Below the pieces are notes generated by a model. That model did no database searches. It had not been told where the DNA came from and saw nothing but the letters and a program-made list of their open reading frames with translations. This document shows, in pieces, positions 1-7,114 of a stretch of DNA of 7,602 nt; within the stretch, counting starts at the first letter, position 1, and each line of letters begins with the position of its first letter. A program made the translations under genes and the position numbers. Origin of the DNA: an uncultured Clostridium sp. (GTDB lineage Bacteria > Bacillota > Clostridia > TANB77 > CAG-508); assembly GCA_947057875.1 (NCBI GenBank), contig CAMSEX010000059.1, positions 1 through 7,602 on the forward strand. The letters are read 5' to 3'.

Positions 1-1005
1 TCCTAAAATATCAAGTTTTAATAAATTTTGGTCAATCGAATGATAATCAAAATGAGTTGTAATCATGTCAGAATCAGTTTTATCTGCTGGATGTTGCACT
101 GGACAAAATTCATAAATTTCACGTCCTTTTGGCACAACAATAATTCCTCCTGGATGCTGACCTGTCGTTCTTTTAACATCCAAACAACCTTGTGAAATTC
201 TAGCCATTTCTGCCTTTGGAAGTGGAACATGACGTTCCTCATAATATTTTCGCACATAACCAAACGCCGTTTTATCCTGCACACCAGAAACAGTTCCAGC
301 TTTAAAAGTCGTGCCTTTTCCGAAAATCACTTCTGTGTATTTGTGAGCTTTTGCTTGATATTCTCCTGAAAAATTCAAGTCAATATCAGGCTCTTTGTCT
401 CCATTGAAACCCAAGAATGTTTCAAACGGAATATCCATGCCATCTTTGTCAAGTCGATGCCCACATTTTGGGCAATCTTTGTCAGGCAAATCAAACCCAT
501 TTTTGACACCATAATCCGAAAAATCAGAATATTTGCAATTGGGGCAACGATAATGGGCTTTTAGCGAATTTACTTCCGTAATACCTGTCATATTCGCTAC
601 AAAAGACGAACCAACAGAACCTCTGGATCCTACAATATAGCCATCTTCATTGGATTTCCAAACCAGCTTTTGCGCAATAATATACATTACCGAAAAACCA
701 TTTTTGATAATCGAATCTAACTCTTTGTCAAGTCTGGTTTGCACTATCTCTGGAAGCGGATCTCCATATAATTCATGAGCTTTTTGATACGCAATATTGC
801 GAATTTCCTCTTCACAACCTGGAATATGTGGCGGACATTTTTCTGGTGAAATGGGGCTAATATTTTCACACATATCGGAAATTAAATTTGTATTTTTTAC
901 TACAATTTCATACGCTTTTTCATAGCCCAAATAATCAAATTCTTTCATCATTTCTTCCGTGGTTCGTAAGTATAATGGTGCCTGCATGTCAGCATCATCG
1001 TATCC
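1..1005 (-). CDS. polC: DNA polymerase III PolC, catalytic part, continuing in a second frame; runs off the left edge
   Basis: My own translation of the minus strand from 1005 to 1 gives 335 codons without a stop, starting GYDDADMQAPLYLRTTEEM, which continues PolC directly after the 995-3295 frame. Visible landmarks are: a VGSRGSVGSSF nucleotide-binding segment (about 633-601); a zinc-binding pair CPNC (546-535) and CPKC (474-463); the palm motif PDIDLNFSGEYQ with the two catalytic aspartates at codons 387-385 and 381-379; AGTVSGVQDKTAFGY (about 300-256); and KRTTGQHPGGIIVVP (about 174-127). It ends at THFDYHSIDQNLLKLDILG at the edge, so the last few hundred residues (fingers, helix-hairpin-helix and C-terminal regions) are outside the window. 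An automatic caller would probably start a separate protein at ATG 987-985, but there is no ribosome binding site reason to treat it as an independent gene. Read it as one polC gene with the preceding part. Confidence 0.93.
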
Positions 1006-1012
1006 GCTGTCC
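995..1012 (-). other. Frameshift site inside polC (apparent one-base insertion)
   Basis: On the minus strand the bases read GGA CAG C GGA TAC GAT GAT. Dropping the single C (plus-strand g at 1006) restores GQGYDDAD, the sequence expected in clostridial PolC, and joins the two frames without loss. Read as given, translation goes CAG CGG ATA CGA TGA and stops. The exact base is uncertain by one or two positions; removing 1007 instead gives GHGY. Causes, in order of my belief: an assembly or sequencing error, a real mutation in a strain mixture, or, least likely, recoding. Confidence 0.85.
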
Positions 1013-3295
1013 TGCTTGCAAAATTCGACGATAAATTTCGTCTTGCGGATCCAAAAAATGAACATCACAAGTTGCTACAACTGGCTTATTCAATTTTTCA
1101 CCTAACTCAACAATTTTGCGGTTAATTTCTTTGAGCGCTTCTTTATTTGGAACCATTTCGTTTCGCACTAAATATTCATTATTACCAAGTGGTTGAATTT
1201 CTAGATAATCATAATATTCTGCAATGGCTTCAATTTCCTCTTCTGGCTTTCCATCTCGAACCGCTATATACAATTCCCCTGCCTCACATGCGCTACCAAT
1301 AATTAAGCCTTCACGATGCTTGTCTAATACACTTTTCAAAATGCGTGGCTTTTTGTAAAAATAATCCAAATGTGAATATGAAATTAACTTGTACAAATTC
1401 TTTAATCCTACATAGTTTTGTGCTAAAATAATCATGTGATTGGTTGCCAAAGATTTAAAATCTGCCTTAAATTTTGTATCAAAATCACTTATTTTTTCGA
1501 TACCCTTTTCTTTCCCAATTTCAATCATTTTATGAAAAATACCAACTAAAGTTTTTACATCATCTAATGCACGATGTGCCACTTCTACAACAATTCCTAA
1601 TTTATCTGCTAAAATTCCTAATTTAAACTTCTTGAAATGTGGAAACATGCTTCTTGCAAGTGGCAGAGTATCAATATATGTATACTTAAATTCATATCCA
1701 TATTTTTCAAAATTATATTTCAAAAATGCCATATCAAATTTGGCATTATGCGCAACTAAAACTGCATCGCCCATAAATTCAATCATTTGGGGAATAATTT
1801 TGTCAATAGTTTGCGCATCTTTTACCATATCATTTGTAATATGTGTCACTTCTATAACCCTTTGTGGAATTGGCTTTTCAGGATTTACAAAACATTCAAA
1901 TTGGTCTATTACTTCTCCATTTTTTATTTTCATCATTCCAACTTCTGTAATTTTTTCAGTAATTGGCGAAAAACCTGTTGTCTCTAAATCCAGTACACAA
2001 TATTCTGTATCGATTACTTGTCCCTTATCTTTTTTGACACAGCGCTCATTGTCTCTTACAAAATATGCTTCTACCCCATACAAAACCTTCAAATCTGCGC
2101 CTGTGCTTTTCAAAAATTTATGAGCTTCTGGAAAAGATTGCACAACACCATGGTCTGTAATCGCAATCGATTTCCAACCCCAATCAATCGCGCGTTTTAG
2201 CAAATCAGTACATGATGTTACAGCATCCATTTGGCTCATTTTGGTATGCATATGAAGTTCCACTCTTTTCTCATTTGCGTTATCTGTTCTTTTTTGCTTT
2301 TTGCGTCCAGATGTTTCAATAATCGTATTTGCTACAACACCAATTTCTTTGTCATATGGATTATATTTAGCATTTCCATCAATTTTTAAACCTTTCGCAG
2401 ATTTAATTCTTTTTTCAATCTTCTTGGCTTCTTCTGATTTGAAAAATGCCTTGCAAGTCATAGTGCTGGTTCCGTCATATAAATCAAAATCAAAAATCAT
2501 TTTTTCTTTGTTGTTTCGTAGTTCCTTCAATTCACCAATTCGTACAATTTCGCCATCTAAACAAACTCGCTCTGTGTCAACCGAAATATCAGCAATTTTA
2601 ATTGGATCACTTTTGATATTCATGCTTCTACCAAAAATCAATGGCGTAACTTCTTCTGGCTCATCTAGATTTGCAATATCTGCTTCTGCCTGTATTTGTG
2701 CTTCAATTTCCTTTTCTTGTGATTGTAAATCTGCCCTCTCTTGTTCTGCCTCTTCTTGCAACTTTTGAGCAAACTCCTGCTCTTGCTTTTTTAAATGTTC
2801 TTCAAATTTTTCAATGTATTCTTCATCTAAATCATCCTGAAAAGTAACTTTATAATTTTCGTTATATATATTCAGTAAAAGATGTTCTAAACCTTTATCA
2901 AATTTTTTTGTCAATAAAAAATCAGCACCTTTCATTGCTAATTTTACACTTATTTCTTTTCCCTTGATTTCAACATGACTTTGGTTTAAAATTGCTCGAC
3001 TAAATGGCTCCTTTTTAGCAATATAACTAACAATATTTTTCCACTCTTTTTCCACATTTTGCTCAATATTGACATCCAGATATTTGATGTCTAATCGCGC
3101 CTGCGCAACACCAAAACGCTTGATAGCATATTTCTCAAAACTCTCAATATCTGCTAAATCAATTGGCTGGTTAGAAATCACATTAATTTGCAATTTATTT
3201 GTCTTTTTATATAAATTGATATTTTCGATTTGGGAATTGATTAAGTTATTTTCAACTGCATAATCTACAAAAACATCTCTTACATATTTTGGCAT
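995..3295 (-). CDS. polC: DNA polymerase III PolC, N-terminal part (OB, PHP and 3'-5' exonuclease), ended early by a frameshift
   Basis: PolC is the replicative, proofreading DNA polymerase of low-GC Gram-positives. The 766 residues seen contain, in order: an N-terminal domain; a Glu/Gln/Lys-rich, probably coiled-coil linker (about 158-205); an OB-fold region (about 220-330); a PHP domain with HMH (348-350), DH (381-382), E409 and DVH (744-746); and, inserted in the PHP domain, a DEDDh exonuclease with DLE (436-438), HNAKFD (516-521) and HRALDD (574-579). All proofreading acidic and His residues are present. The ATG start at 3295 follows an AGAAAGGA-type ribosome binding site with a 13-nt gap, rather long. 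The upstream hydrolase stop lies 21 nt away, so the two genes are probably cotranscribed. The frame ends at TGA 997-995 after Q763 plus three aberrant residues (RIR), and homology continues in another frame below 1006. Whether the cell makes full-length PolC cannot be told from this sequence. Confidence 0.95.
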   Translation of the reverse strand: MPKYVRDVFVDYAVENNLINSQIENINLYKKTNKLQINVISNQPIDLADIESFEKYAIKRFGVAQARLDIKYLDVNIEQNVEKEWKNIVSYIAKKEPFSRAILNQSHVEIKGKEISVKLAMKGADFLLTKKFDKGLEHLLLNIYNENYKVTFQDDLDEEYIEKFEEHLKKQEQEFAQKLQEEAEQERADLQSQEKEIEAQIQAEADIANLDEPEEVTPLIFGRSMNIKSDPIKIADISVDTERVCLDGEIVRIGELKELRNNKEKMIFDFDLYDGTSTMTCKAFFKSEEAKKIEKRIKSAKGLKIDGNAKYNPYDKEIGVVANTIIETSGRKKQKRTDNANEKRVELHMHTKMSQMDAVTSCTDLLKRAIDWGWKSIAITDHGVVQSFPEAHKFLKSTGADLKVLYGVEAYFVRDNERCVKKDKGQVIDTEYCVLDLETTGFSPITEKITEVGMMKIKNGEVIDQFECFVNPEKPIPQRVIEVTHITNDMVKDAQTIDKIIPQMIEFMGDAVLVAHNAKFDMAFLKYNFEKYGYEFKYTYIDTLPLARSMFPHFKKFKLGILADKLGIVVEVAHRALDDVKTLVGIFHKMIEIGKEKGIEKISDFDTKFKADFKSLATNHMIILAQNYVGLKNLYKLISYSHLDYFYKKPRILKSVLDKHREGLIIGSACEAGELYIAVRDGKPEEEIEAIAEYYDYLEIQPLGNNEYLVRNEMVPNKEALKEINRKIVELGEKLNKPVVATCDVHFLDPQDEIYRRILQAGQRIR

Positions 3296-3308
3296 TTTGT
3301 GTTTAACA

Positions 3309-3318
3309 TCCTTTCTCT
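3309..3318 (-). promoter_or_regulatory. Ribosome binding site of polC, overlapping the upstream stop
   Basis: The minus strand reads AGAGAAAGGA, ending 13 nt before the polC ATG. The TAG stop of the upstream hydrolase (3319-3317) overlaps this site, so the end of one gene and the start of the next are adjacent on one transcript. The spacing is longer than usual, which suggests moderate initiation. Confidence 0.6.
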
Positions 3319-3868
3319 AGTTTATATATTGCAATATTTCTTTAAATTCTTTATATCCATACTTTTCATTAAAATGTCCTGCACTTTGGATAAGCACTTT
3401 TTCTGCTTTTATAAAACTTGCAAACTCCTCTGCTTCTTGCTGTGGAACATAAGGGTCATTGTCAGAATAGAAGCAAATTCTAGTAAAAACATACTCTTGC
3501 AATTTTCCTAACATTTGATTATCCATATAAAAAGAATCATACAAAGAATTATCTTCATCAAATTTTATATTATTAAAGCCTGCCACTGTAATTAGCTTTT
3601 TGATTTTTATATGATTTTCAATTAAGAATTTAGTAATAAAAATTCCACCCAAACTATGCGTAATAAAACTCGTATCTTCTGTAATATAACCAATTTCTAA
3701 ATATGCTTTTAAAATTTTGCTCCAACTTTCATAATCTTGCTTATAAGGCGAAGGAAAATTCGGCACAATACAATTTAATTTTCTTTTACTTAATTCTTTT
3801 TTTAGCCAAGGAATCCAATTTTTATAGGGATTTCCATACGAACCATGTATCAAAAAATAGTTGTTCAT
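3317..3868 (-). CDS. Small alpha/beta serine hydrolase, RBBP9/YdeN-like
   Basis: This 183-residue protein is full length for the short RBBP9/YdeN group of alpha/beta hydrolases. It opens with the first beta strand and a HGS oxyanion-type motif (residues 8-10). It then shows a nucleophile elbow THSLGG with Ser72, a probable acid Asp138 in SDNDPYVP, and a catalytic His165 in AGHFN. The triad is therefore complete. No signal peptide or membrane segment is seen, so it should be cytosolic. The physiological substrate is not known for most of this family, and I infer only hydrolysis of an ester- or amide-like bond. The ATG follows a perfect AAGGAGG six bases upstream. The gene lies 19 nt after the zinc-ribbon membrane protein and 21 nt before polC, so it is almost certainly cotranscribed with both. 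It occupies part of the place where ispG is common in related operons. Confidence 0.88.
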   Translation of the reverse strand: MNNYFLIHGSYGNPYKNWIPWLKKELSKRKLNCIVPNFPSPYKQDYESWSKILKAYLEIGYITEDTSFITHSLGGIFITKFLIENHIKIKKLITVAGFNNIKFDEDNSLYDSFYMDNQMLGKLQEYVFTRICFYSDNDPYVPQQEAEEFASFIKAEKVLIQSAGHFNEKYGYKEFKEILQYIN

Positions 3869-3874
3869 TTTGCT

Positions 3875-3881
3875 CCTCCTT
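3875..3881 (-). promoter_or_regulatory. Strong ribosome binding site of the RBBP9-like hydrolase
   Basis: The minus strand reads AAGGAGG with a 6-nt spacer to ATG 3868-3866, close to the ideal anti-16S match and spacing. It fixes the hydrolase start and suggests good translation within the operon. Confidence 0.8.
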
Positions 3882-3887
3882 AATTTT

Positions 3888-4442
3888 CTATCTTGTACTA
3901 TTTATGATATCTCGCATTTTCTCAAAATTTTCTTCTATTTCAGGAATATCATAAATGGTTAGTCCACTTAAAAAACCTTGTGTATAAAAACGAATATCAC
4001 CTATTTTGCACATTTTTTGCGAGCGTGACTGAAAATATTGCATATCTTTAATATCATTATAAGCAACCATAATATCACGATTAACAAATAAATATTTTGC
4101 CTCATATTTTAGTTTTGTCTCATAAAACGTTATTTTAGTTCCCATTGCTCGTTTTTTATTAAAAAACATCCAAGCACCAAACACGATTAAGCATAGCAAA
4201 ATAATCAAAATCGCAATCGGAACATTGTATGAACTCAAACCTGCTAACATAATAATCACGAGCAACACAATCAGTTCACCGTTTTTTAAAACATTAAACT
4301 TCGGAGAATATTTACGTTTGATAGTAAAAATTTCTTGCTCTTTACCAAGTCGCAATTTCTCTTCTTTTTTATATTTATCATAACAATTTTTGCAAATATC
4401 GCCCGCTTTTTTCAGCTCTGCTCCACACATTTTACATCTCAT
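3888..4442 (-). CDS. Membrane protein with N-terminal zinc ribbon, two membrane segments and a possible PH-like C-terminal domain
   Basis: I do not recognise a named gene. The 184-residue product begins with a compact zinc ribbon, CxxC at 3-6 and CxxC at 17-20, followed by a basic, charged stretch (about 22-53). Two closely spaced hydrophobic helices follow (about 57-70 and 74-94), with a short SSYN turn between them, forming a hairpin. The remaining residues (about 100-184) look like a soluble beta-rich domain with alternating strands (TKITFYETKLKYEAKYLFV, then MVAYNDIKDMQYF) and a terminal helix, resembling bacterial PH-like (bPH2/DUF304-type) domains. That assignment is inference. Both ends probably face the cytoplasm. 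The start ATG has AAGAGGG six bases upstream. It sits 26 nt after rseP and 19 nt before the hydrolase, so it is an operon member. Its function is unknown; a membrane-linked regulatory or scaffolding role is only a guess. Confidence 0.82.
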   Translation of the reverse strand: MRCKMCGAELKKAGDICKNCYDKYKKEEKLRLGKEQEIFTIKRKYSPKFNVLKNGELIVLLVIIMLAGLSSYNVPIAILIILLCLIVFGAWMFFNKKRAMGTKITFYETKLKYEAKYLFVNRDIMVAYNDIKDMQYFQSRSQKMCKIGDIRFYTQGFLSGLTIYDIPEIEENFEKMRDIINSTR

Positions 4443-4468
4443 ATTTCGCCCTCTTCTCGTTTTTTCAA

Positions 4469-5485
4469 TTAAAACAATTTTGCTATATCATTAAATGATA
4501 TATACAAAGACAATAAAATCAAAAAAGTAAATCCGATTGATTGTATTTTTATTTCCCATTCCTCATCCATTTTTTTCTTTCTAATTGCCTCAATGATTAG
4601 TAGCAAAATTTTTCCACCATCTAATGCAGGTATTGGCAAAAGATTGGTTACACCAAGCGACAAAGAAATAACTGCTAACAAATAGACAAATTCATACATT
4701 CCATTGGTGTGAACTACCATTTCTGATATACCAACTGGTCCTGTCATTTGATTTAAAGCCACATTTCCAGAAATCAGCATCTTCAAACTATCGCCTATGG
4801 AACCAATAAAAGCTACTGTTTCCCAACTTCCATAGTATAGATTATTTGCTAAACTTTTTTCTGCCTGCGCCACTTCTACGCCCAAAATATATCTTGTCAT
4901 TTCCCCATATTGAATTCCAATTGGCATAACTTCTAATCGTATATTTTCGCCTTTCCTATCCACTAAAATACTCAATATTTCGCCTTTTGACTGAAGCAAA
5001 ATATCATCAACATCGGATTTAATTCGCGTTTTCTTTCCATTGATTTCTAAAATTCTATCACCAGCTTGCAATACCGTATTTTCAGAAACATATTCTGGAA
5101 TTAAGGTTTGAATAACAGTAGAACGATTAACACCTGAACCCGCCATAAGCAAAAAATATATCATGATACCAAAAATAATATTAACAATCGCACCTGCTGC
5201 CACAATTGCTATTCTGTGCGATACTTTTGCCATGCTAAATGAACCTTGCTCTTCACTGCTTTCTGCTTCTCCAAGCATGTCAACATAACCACCAAATGGA
5301 ATGGCTCGAATGGAATACTTCGTTTCTCGCCCTTGTCTTGAAAATAGATTTGGTCCAAATCCTATTGAAAATTCTCTTACTTTTACTCGGCACAATTTTG
5401 CTATTAAAAAATGACCACCCTCATGAATAAAAACAAGAAAACCTAATAAAACAACAACTTTAATGATACCAATAATAATATGCAA
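4469..5485 (-). CDS. rseP: Site-2 intramembrane zinc metalloprotease RseP/RasP
   Basis: This is a full-length, 338-residue S2P-family protease that cuts membrane-embedded substrates, such as anti-sigma factors and leftover signal peptides, within the bilayer. The first membrane helix carries the zinc site HEGGH (residues 21-25, FIHEGGHFLIAK). GGYVDMLGE (65-73) marks the conserved membrane-associated region. A second helix lies about 92-115. A single PDZ domain (about 120-205, with AGDRILEINGK) follows, as usual in Gram-positive RasP. MTGPVGI is at 247-253, and the third zinc ligand region NLLPIPALDGG (281-291, Asp289) lies in a later helix. A final helix is at about 315-335. Translation begins at TTG, since no in-frame ATG precedes HEGGH, and GGGAGGT sits 5 nt upstream. 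It lies 17 nt after cdsA; dxr, which often separates these two genes, is absent. Confidence 0.96.
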   Translation of the reverse strand: MHIIIGIIKVVVLLGFLVFIHEGGHFLIAKLCRVKVREFSIGFGPNLFSRQGRETKYSIRAIPFGGYVDMLGEAESSEEQGSFSMAKVSHRIAIVAAGAIVNIIFGIMIYFLLMAGSGVNRSTVIQTLIPEYVSENTVLQAGDRILEINGKKTRIKSDVDDILLQSKGEILSILVDRKGENIRLEVMPIGIQYGEMTRYILGVEVAQAEKSLANNLYYGSWETVAFIGSIGDSLKMLISGNVALNQMTGPVGISEMVVHTNGMYEFVYLLAVISLSLGVTNLLPIPALDGGKILLLIIEAIRKKKMDEEWEIKIQSIGFTFLILLSLYISFNDIAKLF

Positions 5486-5490
5486 AATTT

Positions 5491-5497
5491 ACCTCCC
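5491..5497 (-). promoter_or_regulatory. Ribosome binding site that fixes the TTG start of rseP
   Basis: The minus strand reads GGGAGGT and then AAATT before TTG (5485-5483). The next in-frame ATG is around codon 70, past the catalytic HEGGH, so TTG is the only start that keeps the active site. TTG starts can lower expression. Confidence 0.8.
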
Positions 5498-5502
5498 TAT
5501 TT

Positions 5503-6318
5503 TTATAAGAACATTGTTAACAAAAAATATGCAAATGGCGCAATAAACATGACACTGTCAATTCTGTCAAGCATACCACCATGCCCCGGAAATAATTCAC
5601 TAAAATCTTTTATGTCAAAATATCTTTTGATAACTGATGCTGAAAAATCTCCCACTTGACCAATTACACTTAAAATCGCAATTAAAATTGCAATTGTCCC
5701 ATATGCTATTTCTGTGCCAAAATACGTATTCATCACAAAAGCACAAATCAGCGCTATTACAACACTTCCTATCATACCACCAACACAACCTTCGATGGTT
5801 TTATTTTGACTGACTTTGCTAAATTTGTGTTTTCCCCAATTTTTGCCCACAATATAAGCGCTCGCATCCGTTCCCCAAGCTGCAATGAGCACAAACCACA
5901 CTAAAAATTTTCCAGAAATATTACCACCTATGCCATACAAAATCGGCAAAAATCCAAGAAAACCAAGTATATACATAATTCCCATAAAAGAAAAAGCAGC
6001 ATCTTTAAAAGTAACTTTCATATTGGTTGCAATCACTGTTAAAAACAGCAAAAATAGCAAAATTGGCACACCTAAGGTAATAACTGTATTCAAAACATCG
6101 GAAGAAACAACGTGAATGAATGCTATTGAAATTGCTGATAAATAGCCAATCCACGAAATAAATTTTGCCTCACGCTTGATACATGTTGCATATTCATACA
6201 TAGCGATAACTGCAATGATTGCAATAACCGTATCTATTACATATACATTTCCTAATATAATAAGCAGAATTACCACTGGCAAGCCTACCAATGCTGTTAT
6301 TAATCTTTTTATATTCAT
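5503..6318 (-). CDS. cdsA: Phosphatidate cytidylyltransferase (CDP-diglyceride synthase)
   Basis: CdsA makes CDP-diacylglycerol from phosphatidate and CTP, the branch point for anionic and zwitterionic phospholipids, and acts in the cytoplasmic membrane. The 271-residue length is normal. The protein is strongly hydrophobic, with many membrane helices spread from about residue 6 to 270. The CdsA signature occupies about 228-254: SVIKR, then KD, then FPGHGGMLDRID, with all of its fixed residues present. WGTDASAY (148-155) and GDFSAS (223-228) supply further conserved acidic residues. The ATG at 6318 follows AAAAGGA with a 10-nt spacer. It is 79 nt downstream of uppS, the longest gap in the cluster, and 17 nt upstream of rseP. 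Coupling to uppS is the normal Firmicutes arrangement and joins lipid-carrier and phospholipid supply. Confidence 0.96.
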   Translation of the reverse strand: MNIKRLITALVGLPVVILLIILGNVYVIDTVIAIIAVIAMYEYATCIKREAKFISWIGYLSAISIAFIHVVSSDVLNTVITLGVPILLFLLFLTVIATNMKVTFKDAAFSFMGIMYILGFLGFLPILYGIGGNISGKFLVWFVLIAAWGTDASAYIVGKNWGKHKFSKVSQNKTIEGCVGGMIGSVVIALICAFVMNTYFGTEIAYGTIAILIAILSVIGQVGDFSASVIKRYFDIKDFSELFPGHGGMLDRIDSVMFIAPFAYFLLTMFL

Positions 6319-6397
6319 AATTTGTATTTCCTTTTCTCTATTTCGTTTCTCTCAAATTTTTTATGCTTCTGTTTATTAATAACGGGACAAATTTTTC
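6319..6397 (-). other. uppS-cdsA intergenic gap, no clear signal
   Basis: These 79 AT-rich bases are the longest non-coding interval between genes here. They contain the cdsA ribosome binding site (AAAAGGA, 6329-6335) and a 10-base palindrome TTATTAATAA (6373-6382). I see no GC-rich hairpin followed by a T run, and no -35/-10 pair with proper spacing, so I read it as a transcribed spacer. Confidence 0.5.
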
Positions 6398-7102
6398 CTA
6401 TTTACCTAGATTTCTTTTCCTTTGTTGATAGTTTTGGATTGCATTATCTAAGTCTTTTTCTGAAAAATCTGGCCAGTATTTTTCTAAGAATAAAATTTCT
6501 GAGTATGTAGATTGCCACATTAAAAATCCACTAAGTCGCATCTCACCACTTGTTCTGACAATTAAATCTGGATCTGGCTGCCCTGCCGTATACAAATGAT
6601 TTGAAATCATTTCTTCTGTGATGTCCTGTACATTCAATTTCCCATTTGTCACATCTTCAGAAATTTCTTTTACTGCTTTTATCATTTCTGCTCTGCCACC
6701 ATAATTAAGCGCAATATTGAAAATTATACCTGTATTGTTTTTCGTTCTCTCAATCGCAGATGCAATTCCCTTTTGCAAATTTTCTGACAACTGCGTTACA
6801 TCTCCCAAAACTCGAATCACAATATTTTCAGTATCTGCTTCTTTCGTAAAATCATTCAAATAATTTTGCAATAAATTCATTAAGGCATCTACTTCTTCCC
6901 CACTTCTTCGCCAATTTTCTGTTGAAAAAGCATATACTGTCAAATGCTTTATGCCAATTTTATTGGCATATCTAACAATTTTCTTTAGTGTTTCAGCACC
7001 TTGCTTATGCCCCAACTTAATTGGCAACATTTTCGTTTTTGCCCATCTTCTGTTGCCATCCATAATTAGTCCAATATGTTTTGGTAAATCACTGTTATCC
7101 AT
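6398..7102 (-). CDS. uppS: Isoprenyl transferase, undecaprenyl diphosphate synthase (cis-prenyltransferase)
   Basis: UppS extends farnesyl diphosphate with isopentenyl units in cis configuration to give undecaprenyl diphosphate, the lipid carrier for peptidoglycan and other wall polymers. At 234 residues it is near the usual 230-260. The conserved blocks are HIGLIMDGNRRWAK (9-22, catalytic Asp15), YAFSTENW (57-64), NYGGRAE (133-139) and DPDLIVRTSGEMRLSGF (177-193), with Glu203 in YSEILF. The common RxSNF motif reads RLSGF here, Gly replacing Asn at 192. The ATG at 7102 has AAGGAGG five bases upstream, and that site overlaps the frr stop (TAA 7115-7113), so the two are tightly linked. The gene is soluble or peripheral, with no membrane helices. 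Its C5 substrate must come from isoprenoid genes not found in this window. Confidence 0.97.
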   Translation of the reverse strand: MDNSDLPKHIGLIMDGNRRWAKTKMLPIKLGHKQGAETLKKIVRYANKIGIKHLTVYAFSTENWRRSGEEVDALMNLLQNYLNDFTKEADTENIVIRVLGDVTQLSENLQKGIASAIERTKNNTGIIFNIALNYGGRAEMIKAVKEISEDVTNGKLNVQDITEEMISNHLYTAGQPDPDLIVRTSGEMRLSGFLMWQSTYSEILFLEKYWPDFSEKDLDNAIQNYQQRKRNLGK

Positions 7103-7107
7103 ATTTG

Positions 7108-7114
7108 CCTCCTT
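7108..7114 (-). promoter_or_regulatory. Ribosome binding site of uppS overlapping the frr stop codon
   Basis: The minus strand reads AAGGAGG with a 5-nt spacer to ATG 7102-7100. Its first two bases are the last two of the frr TAA stop, an arrangement that favours translational coupling. Confidence 0.8.

Noticed and set aside
63..284. Minus-strand open frame of 73 codons
   Set aside because: It overlaps the PolC catalytic frame, which carries recognisable polymerase motifs in this same stretch, and its own translation shows no domain.
985..987. ATG 987-985 as the start of a separate polymerase gene (split PolC)
   Set aside because: Conserved PolC residues GYDDAD lie before this ATG in the same frame, and there is no good ribosome binding site, so a frameshifted single gene fits better than a true split.
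1632..3263. Several plus-strand open frames of 60-163 codons opposite polC
   Set aside because: They are antisense shadows of a gene whose exonuclease and PHP motifs are clear; their products look like low-complexity translations of the complementary strand.
6373..6382. TTATTAATAA palindrome in the uppS-cdsA gap, as an operator or terminator
   Set aside because: It is a pure A/T 10-mer in AT-rich DNA, which is expected by chance, with no hairpin stem of useful stability and no matching copy noticed nearby.
5885..6510. Plus-strand open frames opposite cdsA and uppS
   Set aside because: They are hydrophobic antisense shadows without ribosome binding sites and lie over well-supported genes.
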